This document shows, one piece after another, positions 57,407 to 64,000 of a stretch of 64,000 nt of DNA. Each line of letters starts with the position of its first letter. Within the stretch, counting starts at the first letter, position 1. Under the pieces are notes generated by a model that had not been told where the DNA came from, searched no databases, and worked only from the letters and a program-made list of their open reading frames with translations. Made by a program: the position numbers and the translations under genes. This stretch comes from Anastatus disparis (lineage: Eukaryota; Arthropoda; Insecta; Hymenoptera; Eupelmidae), in contig JAFFSR010000362.1 in assembly GCA_017163975.1 (NCBI GenBank), positions 2,795,001 through 2,859,000 of the forward strand. The letters run 5' to 3'.

Positions 57407-58567
57407 ATGAAAAATAAAAATGAAGTGTTTGATAAATTTTTAAAATTTAAAAACATGGCAGAAAATCAACTTGAAACAAAGATTAAATTTTTACAGTCAG
57501 ACAATGGTACAGGATACTGTAATGACGTTATGGATAATTATTTGATTTCTTCAGGCATACAAAGAAGATTGTCGACTCCTAGAACTCCTGAACAGAATGG
57601 ACTAGCTGAAAGAAAGAATAGAGTTCTGATTGAATCGGTAAGATGTATGTTAGCTGATTCAGGACTGTCTTTATCATTTCGGGGAGAAGCAATCATGACA
57701 GCAAATTACATCAGAAATAGATGTCCAACTATGGGTTTAGATGGTGGTATTCCTTATGAAAAATGGTATGGAAAAATACCAAGTTTAGCACATTTCAAAA
57801 CTTTTGGTGCAAAAGTATTTGTTTTAGATAAATCACAAAAAAGTAAGTTAACAGATAGAGCTTATGAAAGTAGATTTGTTGGCTACTCAGAAGAAAGTAA
57901 AGCTTATAGAGTTTGGATACCAAAAATGAGAAAAGTAATTATAACAAGAGATATAAAAATTATAGAAGAAAATTTAACAACTTTAAAAAATCAAGATAAG
58001 ATAGTGAATGATATAACATATAACCAAGATAAAAATGAGTTTTTCACAGAATCAAATGAGATTGAAATAGAATTATCAACTGAAAAGCAAGATGAAAATA
58101 ACTTCTCAATAAATAAAAATCAAATTATAAATATGGAAAAACGTAAACCAGGAAGACCAAAACTAATCAAAACAGGTAAACCAGGACGACCAGAAAAGAA
58201 ATATGGTTCAGCTTCAGATATTCAAGAATTAAGAGATATTTCATCATCTCATGAACGTAATAAGTCTGCTTGTATTCAAAATGAATCACAAAACCAAACT
58301 AATCAACAAACTGATCATGATGACACTCAAGATGAAAATGAAAAAGATGAAGGTAACACAAGAATTCAAAATGATGCTGAATTAGTTGATGATGTGTTTG
58401 TCGAACAAGCTAATTTTGCAAATATTGATTATCAAGAAGCTTTAAATGGTAAGCATGAGAAAGATTGGAAAAATTCAATTTGTGATGAAATAGGTCCAAT
58501 AATAAAAAATGATACATGGGATATTGTTGATCTACCTAAACAATGTAATGTCATAGATTCTAAATGA
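57407..58567 (+). pseudogene. Copia 1 integrase C-terminal half with AT-hook-like motifs
   Basis: It resumes integrase with KNKNEVFDKFLKF, then FLQSDNGTGY (second Asp) and RTPEQNGLAERKN (catalytic Glu), then FVGYSEESKAYRVW. Residues about 243-263 carry two AT-hook-like motifs, KRKPGRPK and GKPGRPEKK, in an otherwise acidic Asn/Gln-rich linker. The frame ends at TGA 58,565-58,567, where Copia proteins normally have Trp (SKWV), so TGG to TGA is the likely change. Integrase joins cDNA to target DNA. Confidence 0.9.
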
Positions 58568-58966
58568 GTGTTAAGCAATAAAACTGATATTGATGGAAAT
58601 ATTGTAATTAGAAAGGCTAGATTAGTAGCAAGAGGCTTTAATCAGATTTTTGGTACTGATTACTTACAGACATTTTCTCCTGTAATAAGATTAGAGTCAT
58701 TTAGATTATTAATTGCGCTTACTGCTGAATTTAACCTTAAAATAGATCAATTAGACATAAAAAATGCGTTTTTGCATGGTAATTTAAGTGAAGAAGTTTA
58801 TATGAAAATACCAAGTTTTTTAAAATTATTTTTAGATTTCATTATTACAAATAATAAATATAAAGATATTCATATGAAAGCCAAAAATATGTTAGAAAAA
58901 ATTAAAAGAAATAATCAAATTTGTTTATTAAAAAAAATCATTATATGGCTTAAAACAAGTGAGTAG
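58568..58966 (+). pseudogene. Copia 1 reverse transcriptase N-terminal part
   Basis: It continues with KARLVARGFNQIFGTDYLQTFSPV and then IDQLDIKNAFLHGNLSEEVYMKIP (first RT Asp). A run of A residues near 58,930 has one too many, shifting the frame just before the GLKQ block. The frame ends at 58,966. An unusual segment of about 40 residues between KIP and the Lys-rich run is longer than expected here. Confidence 0.88.
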
Positions 58967-60023
58967 AGTATGGAATTCGAAGATAGATAAAATACTTAAA
59001 AGTTTAAATTTAAAGGCTTCAAAAACTGAACAATGTCTATATTATGACTTAAATGAAAATTATAAAATAATCATTATATTATATGTTGATGATATGCTTA
59101 TTGCATACGATAATGAAACTAAATTAAGAGAAATAAAAAACAAATTAAAAGCTGAAATTGAAGTAAAAGATTTAGGTGAAGCAAAATATTGTATTGGGAT
59201 AGAAATCCTAAGAAAAGATAATACAATTTGCCTTTTGCAAAGAAAGCATATAAATAAAATAATTGAAAAATTTAACTTGATTGATGCAAAAATGTATGTA
59301 ACTCCAGCTGATAGAAGTCTATTATATACTTTAAAGAAAAATCAGTTAAATGTAAATTTACCGTATCAAGAGTTAATAGGTAGTTTAATGTATGTAGCTA
59401 TAGCTACTAGACCAGATGTTATGCACAGTGTCGTATTTTTATCTCAATTCAATACATGTTTTGGTACAGAACATTGGAATGCTGCTAAACGAATAGTTAA
59501 ATATTTAAAAAACACAATTAACTTTGGCTTAGTATTTAAAAAGGATAATTTTGAAATAAATGGATTTGTTGATGCAGATTGGGGTTCCAACGTTCTAGCC
59601 CAAAAATCATTCACTGGATATGTTTTTAAACTTAATGGTTCAGTCATATCCTGGAAAACACAAAAACAAAAAACTGTAGCTTTAAGTTCTGCAGAAGCAG
59701 AATACATGGCATTGTCCGAGTCATGTAAAGAATGTATATTTTTGAGAAATTTATTACTTAAGTTGGGTTTTGAGCTGAAAATAAAAATTTATAATAATAA
59801 CCAAAGCGCTCAATTACTAGCAAATGATAATGTGTTTCATTCAAGATCAAAGCATATAGATTTACGCTATCACCTTATAAGAGATGCTCTAAGTAATGAT
59901 ATTTTTGAATTATCTTATTTGCCAACAGATAAAATGATAGCAGACGTAATGACAAAACCGCTTAATAAAGTAAAACATCAATACTGCGTTGATAATATAG
60001 GCTTAAAAGATGTATTAGTATAA
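58959..60023 (+). pseudogene. Copia 1 RT catalytic part and RNase H (intact segment)
   Basis: The 354-codon open frame has LYVDDMLIA (RT active site, both Asp present), DLGEAKYCIGIEI, GSLMYVAIATRPDVM, then RNase H with DADWGS, SFTGYVFKLNGSVISWKT, SSAEAEYMALSE and RSKHIDLRYHLIRD, ending in LPTDKMIADVMTKPL. All catalytic residues visible are present, and the frame runs to a normal stop. This piece alone is undamaged, but it is cut off from its N-terminal RT by a frameshift. Confidence 0.9.
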
Positions 60024-60069
60024 GACTAGATTACTTCAAAAAATATTCAATAATTGTAAAAATCATGCA

Positions 60070-60080
60070 TTGCGGGGGAG
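60070..60080 (+). promoter_or_regulatory. polypurine tract of Copia 1
   Basis: TGCGGGGGAG lies directly before the 3' LTR start TGTTGATACT. Confidence 0.85.
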
Positions 60081-60335
60081 TGTTGATACTTAATTCTCAA
60101 TGCACGATTTCAAATATACCGCGCAAATAAAATATTATTTGTACAAACTATAAGTTTATTTTACTACATTCTTCCAATATACGGTTCAGTCGTTGTATTG
60201 TGTATACTGGCCATGCCTCGTGTTTAACATAAATTGATACAAATAAGTCGAATGCATCTATAAGTTAAATGTGTAATCATTTATTTATATTAATGCAAAA
60301 GTGTCATTTGATGCACTCTGCATATATATTTAATA
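60081..60335 (+). repeat. 3' LTR of Copia element 1
   Basis: Same termini as the 5' LTR (TGTTGATACT to TTTAATA). See the 5' LTR entry for the comparison. Confidence 0.93.
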
Positions 60336-60690
60336 TAAGTCGACTTAGTAAATATTTTCATGTAAAATATTGATCAACTTCATTTTATTATAAATAATTA
60401 ATGAATATACTTAAACAAGATATCTAATTTTTGAAATTCGAGTAAATATTAAAGTATAACGAAACATTAATCCTTATTTAATTTAATAAACGTTTCATAT
60501 AATATGTTAATAAATGAAATTTAATCTAAATAATATTAAAGAATTAAAACATTTACTTGTTTGGTATTCATATAAACACTTTTTGAATGAAAATTAAATT
60601 GACACATAATTTAAATTGACATAAAGTATTAATATCGACTTTCGCAATACTAGAATCTAGAAAGTCGAAGTATACGAACTCGCAACGTTG
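60336..60690. other. AT-rich sequence, no gene
   Basis: Host flank of the Copia insertion. No feature seen. Confidence 0.5.
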
Positions 60691-60694
60691 TCTC

Positions 60695-60845
60695 TGTGCT
60701 CGATCTCGGCTTGCGGCATGCAAGATGCCGACGAGTCGAAGCAAGCAACCACGCAACGCTAAAAGTTGTGCCCGGTTTCGGCTGTCGGCATGGATGATGC
60801 CGACGAGTCGAAGCGATTGACCCGGCAATGCAGTCGCAGCGCTCC
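60695..60845. repeat. GC-rich 72-bp duplication with GGCATnnATGCCGAC hairpins
   Basis: Two units, each starting GTGC(T/C)CG and containing TCGGC-T-CGGCATG, then GATGCCGACGAGTCGAAGC. The second unit has an 8-bp stem, GTCGGCAT/ATGCCGAC. The minus strand is open through both and gives a 24-residue repeat (LRLVGI-HA-SR-RAQ), but the copies also stay open in a second frame. This is a sharp GC-rich island in AT-rich DNA. Confidence 0.65.
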
Positions 60846-61199
60846 ACTCGTATTCACGTTACTATACTGTACAGACGGTCGCAATGATTGACTGCGGTAT
60901 AGTCACGCATAAACCTACTACGATTTTATGTATTCTTATGCTTCGAGTGTTGTTCGCATCTCGCTAATACGATCAACTTTGCAGCGCTGGATTCGGGTTT
61001 TTTTTTCAGTGTAGGAGATTATTTCTCTTATGATCGACCGTACTCCTGTAAGAAATCCTCAAAAGTTGACACTGTATATATTTATGTACACATAACATAA
61101 ACATAGTTTTTACTAAAGTAATGTACAGTGAATTCTATTCGCAAACTGCTCTTAATAATTTATCTGCATAATAAGAATCATTTCACGATACTTTGTACT
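60846..61199. other. intergenic sequence, no feature recognised
   Basis: Less AT-rich at first, then AT-rich. No gene seen. Confidence 0.45.
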
Positions 61200-62332
61200 C
61201 CCCGTCAAAAACGTTTAGCTAAAAAAATTAGCTAAAAATATAGCTAAAAATACAGCTAAAAATACAGCTATATTTAGCTGGAATATAGCTATATTCATCT
61301 CGATTTTTTAGGTAAAAATCCAGTTATTTTTTAGGTAAAAATCCAGTTATTTTTTAGGTAAAAATCCAGTTAATATTTTGAGTCTCTTGTAACAGCGGAA
61401 AATATAACTGTATTTTCAGCTGTATTTTTAGCTGTATTTTTAACTGTATTTTTAGCTAATTTTTTGAGCTAATCGTTTTCGACGAGGATAACAATAGCTG
61501 ATAATATAGCTAAATTTTCAGTTATATTTTTAGCTGTATTTTTAGCTTAAATTATTTTATAATTTCACGGAATAATAACTCGTTAGATATTTTCCTGTAA
61601 AAGAAAGTTCCAAAAATGAGGTGAACCTCTTAGTGTCAGCTCTCCGAAGATCGAAGAGCTTCCACGTTTTGGCACAAAGTATCTTGCTCTTTTATACCTG
61701 CGTCCTCAAAATTTGTCGATGGAATCGTAAAATTTAGAGAAAGGCCACCTTGCGACATAGCATTAATCAATAATTAAAGACAGGTAAGTTCACTTCACGT
61801 CGCTAGATGGCGGATCTCTAAATTTTACGATTCCATTAACAAATTTTGAGGCCATAGGTATAAAAGAGCAAGATACTTTGTGCCAAAATGTAGAAGCTCT
61901 TCGATCTTCGGAGAGCTGACACTACGAGGTTTACCTCATTTTTGGAACTTTCTTTTACAGGAAAATAACTAACGAGTTATTATTCCGTGAAATTATAAAA
62001 TAATTTAAGCTAAAAATACAGCTAAAAATATAACTGAAAATTTAGCTATATTATCAGATATTGTTATCCTCGTCGAAAACGATTAGCTCAAAAAATTAGC
62101 TAAAAATACAGTTAAAAATACAGCTAAAAATACAGCTGAAAATACAGTTATATTTTTCGCTGTTACAAGAGACTCAAAATATTAACTGGATTTTTACCTA
62201 AAAAATAACTGGATTTTTACCTAAAAAATCCAGATAAATATAGCTATATTCCAGCTAAATATAGCTATATTTTTAGCTGCATTTTTAGCTATATTTTTAG
62301 CTAATTTTTTTAGCTAAACGTTTTTGACGGGG
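61200..62332. mobile_element. 1.13-kb TIR element with AGCTAAAAATA subterminal repeats
   Basis: Left CCCCGTCAAAAACGTTTAGC and its complement at the right (ending GACGGGG, 62,332), with CT dinucleotides flanking both. The subterminal zone is tandem AGCTAAAAATA(C/T), then CCAGTTATTTTTTAGGTAAA units. Each arm itself ends near 61,490 with AGCTAATCGTTTTCGACGAGG, a variant of its own terminus, so each arm looks like an older element. The arms are near-identical through the centre (GAAGATCGAAGAGCTTC). No transposase. Confidence 0.85.
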
Positions 62333-62429
62333 CTAGCCCATGTTGCAGAAAAAACCGAATAGACCGCTTCCATAGCTTGTTTACTGTAAAAACCTAGGCC
62401 TCGATTTTCTTCGATACAACCTTTTACGT

Positions 62430-62620
62430 AGAAAATGTAAACATTGTCAGAGGGTTTTTTTCAATTTCGACTGTGTAAGTTATGGTTTAGGATATCAACG
62501 TTTTGTGGACATTACAATGGTTAGTATCGCAAACCATCACTTACACGATCAAAATCCGAAATAACCCTCTAACAACGTCTAACATTCACCGTAAAAGCTT
62601 TGAATCCAAACATGGAGGTG
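62430..62620. repeat. second copy of the 10.74-kb dispersed repeat
   Basis: TTTCGACTGTGTAAGTTATGG, TTTAGGATATCAACGTTTTG and, on the far side, CTAACAACGTCTAACATTCACC match the 10.73-10.83 kb copy. Here the hairpin has drifted and the CTGATGA/GAAAC core is not preserved. The two halves are inverted, so this copy is itself a small palindrome. Confidence 0.7.
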
Positions 62621-62639
62621 TACTTTTGGTATTACTGAA

Positions 62640-62920
62640 TACCAAAAGTACATGTAGTGTTCTTACAGAATATGAATACACAGTATTTTCTAATTACAAT
62701 TACTTAAAATGACGTATTTGAATAATTTAAAAACGTATTATACAAATCCTTATAACTTTAATGTTTTACAAAAAAAAATCTTAATTTTAACATTACGCTC
62801 ACATTCTTATACAACTTCAGATTTTTTGGAATATATTTACAATGAAATTTGCTTAAAATGTGTAAATAATTTATAATTCTATTCGCAATCAGTATTCTGG
62901 AAATTGAGCTCATAAATTAT
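62640..62920. other. AT-rich sequence, no gene
   Basis: No supported feature. Confidence 0.5.
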
Positions 62921-63145
62921 CCCAGTTGAAAAAAAACACATAGTTTTATTACATGATTTTATCATATGGTTTTATTATGTGGTTTTATCATATGGTTTTA
63001 TTATGTGGTTTTATCATATGGTTTTATTACATGTTTTTTGGTTTCAATTTATTATATGATGAAAGTATATAATAAAATCATATAATATAATCCTATGATG
63101 AAATCGTACAGTGAAACTATATGGTGAAGACAAAATAAAACCATA

Positions 63146-63770
63146 CACACGGAGAGAAAAAGCAGTTAACAGCTACTCAAAAAATTTGGAATCATTACTA
63201 ACTTTGTTCGACAATAATTAAAGGAATGGGAATAAATACTAATCTATATTTTTGCGCCACGCAACAAAAGTAAGGTTACGATTTTACAAATGATCTGAGA
63301 AAACTAAGGACTGAGGGGATATTCAAGTAACGATATGTATGTACGTATCGCGACGATAGTTGTCGGCAAGAGAATAAAAAGTCTGCGCGCGCATAGAATT
63401 CGCGTAATACATACATGTGTATCACTACTTGAATAGCCCCTCTGATTACTAAAGAGTTAGGTAGCTAGTCATAAAAAGTTAAATGAAGAGTCAAACTGAG
63501 AATTATTGTCTGTAGTTTGCCTATAGGCAGACTGCAGACAATAATTCTCAGTTTGACTCTTCATTTAACTTTTTATGACTAGCTATCTAACTCTTTAGTA
63601 ATCAGTCCTTAGTTTTTTCAGATCATTTGTAAAATCATAACCTTACTTTTATCGCGTGGCGCTAAATTATAGATTTGTATTTATTCCTTTACCTTTAATT
63701 ATTGCCGAACAAAGTTAGTAATGATTCCAAATTTTTTGAGTAGCTGTTAACTGTTTCTTCTCTCCGTGAA
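63146..63770. mobile_element. nested TIR element with CACGGAGAGAA ends
   Basis: CACACGGAGAGAAAAAGCAG at the left is complemented at the right by CTGTTTCTTCTCTCCGTG. The host is split as CCATA | element | TATGG. CCATATGG is the host's own repeat, so the TA duplication is confirmed. The arms of about 240 bp are nearly perfect (ATTTGGAATCATTACTAAC, TCATAAAAAGTTAAATGAAG). Same family as 18,636-19,807. Confidence 0.87.
63315..63441. mobile_element. third-level insertion in one arm, GGGGATATTCAAGTA ends
   Basis: GGGGATATTCAAGTA at the left pairs with TACTTGAATAGCCCC at the right. CTGA flanks it on both sides (63,311-63,314 and 63,442-63,445). The opposite arm of the host reads CTAAGGACTGATTACTAAAG without interruption, so the empty site and the 4-bp duplication are seen directly. 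The GC-rich core includes CTGCGCGCGCATAG. Confidence 0.87.
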
Positions 63771-64000
63771 TATGGTTTTATTTTGTCTTCACCATATAGT
63801 TTCACTATACGATTTTATTATAGGGTTATATTATATGGTTTTATCATATACTTTCATCATATGATAAATTGAAACCAAAAAACATGTAATAAAACCATAT
63901 GATAAAACCACATAATAAAACCATATGATAAAATCATGTAATAAAACAATGTGTTTATTTTCAACTGGGATAAATAAAAAAAACCTTTTTATAAAAAACA

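Larger units (their letters stand above)
55411..60335 (+). mobile_element. full-length Copia-type LTR retrotransposon, mutated
   Basis: The order is LTR, primer site, gag, protease, integrase, RT, RNase H, purine tract and LTR, all on the plus strand with no large deletion. The flanks TTAGT (left) and TAAGT (right) match 4 of 5 and may be the target duplication. The coding region has about five breaks, described in the entries below. Length (4.9 kb) is normal for Copia. Confidence 0.93.
62921..63969. mobile_element. TIR element with TTTTATCATATGG subterminal repeats
   Basis: Left CCCAGTTGAAAAAAAACACA and the complement ending CAACTGGG at 63,969, with AT flanking both ends. The arms consist of tandem TTTTATCATATGG and TTTTATTATGTGG units. 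The centre is occupied by a nested element (63,146-63,770). Confidence 0.87.

Noticed and set aside
55411..60335. active Copia element
   Set aside because: LTRs are about 97 percent identical and most motifs are intact, but gag, protease/integrase and RT each carry frameshifts or stops.

Overview
This is a very AT-rich, repeat-saturated stretch of an animal nuclear genome, most likely an insect. The insect call rests on Copia-type retrotransposons primed by a half initiator-Met tRNA, a P-element/THAP9-like transposase, TA- and TTAA-target MITEs and tRNA-headed SINEs. A hymenopteran host is plausible but cannot be shown from the sequence. I see no rRNA or functional tRNA gene and no CRISPR array. 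Only one ORF looks like ordinary host coding sequence: a serine-rich terminal exon at about 21.07-21.56 kb on the minus strand. Nearly everything else is mobile DNA or satellite.

Layout. 0-9.1 kb: two inverted blocks of one minisatellite (1-490 and 7.0-8.4 kb), a foldback MITE, a SINE with perfect target duplications, and an 81-bp satellite whose units alternate between two variants. 9.1-17.4 kb: a mariner-type foldback, a hammerhead-like hairpin repeat, and a decayed P-element-like transposase (12.4-16.3 kb) split by a 2.3-kb Helitron that itself holds a SINE. 17.4-24.3 kb: triple-nested inverted-repeat elements, the host exon, and a dispersed repeat carrying a TTAA MITE with a SINE inside. 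24.3-27.6 kb: a 3.3-kb inverted-repeat element filled with degenerate GAAATATTTCA-type repeats. 28.3-31.7 kb (minus): a multi-exon, frameshifted DDE-like transposase pseudogene. 32.2-38.3 kb (minus): a gag-only LTR retrotransposon with a 48-bp minisatellite in gag and a second element in one LTR. 38.4-41.4 kb: a second copy of the dispersed repeat and two TA-target foldbacks. 41.9-47.9 kb (minus): a badly decayed Copia element with two foldback insertions. 50.9-55.3 kb: a 4.45-kb near-perfect palindrome. 55.4-60.3 kb (plus): a young, complete but mutated Copia element with both LTRs. 60.7-64 kb: a GC-rich duplicated island and two more large nested inverted-repeat elements.

How the parts relate. 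Five large elements share one plan: termini beginning CCC, a probable 2-bp target duplication, and interiors made of a short palindromic motif private to each family (ATATGGGATCCC, GAAATATTTCA, AGCTAAAAATA, TTTTATCATATGG, CTGCAGAATTTC). Smaller foldbacks have inserted into them, and because the hosts are palindromes the opposite arm often preserves the empty site. Two copies of one dispersed repeat carry two different MITEs at the same TTAA. These nested structures, rather than a gene operon, are the most notable content.
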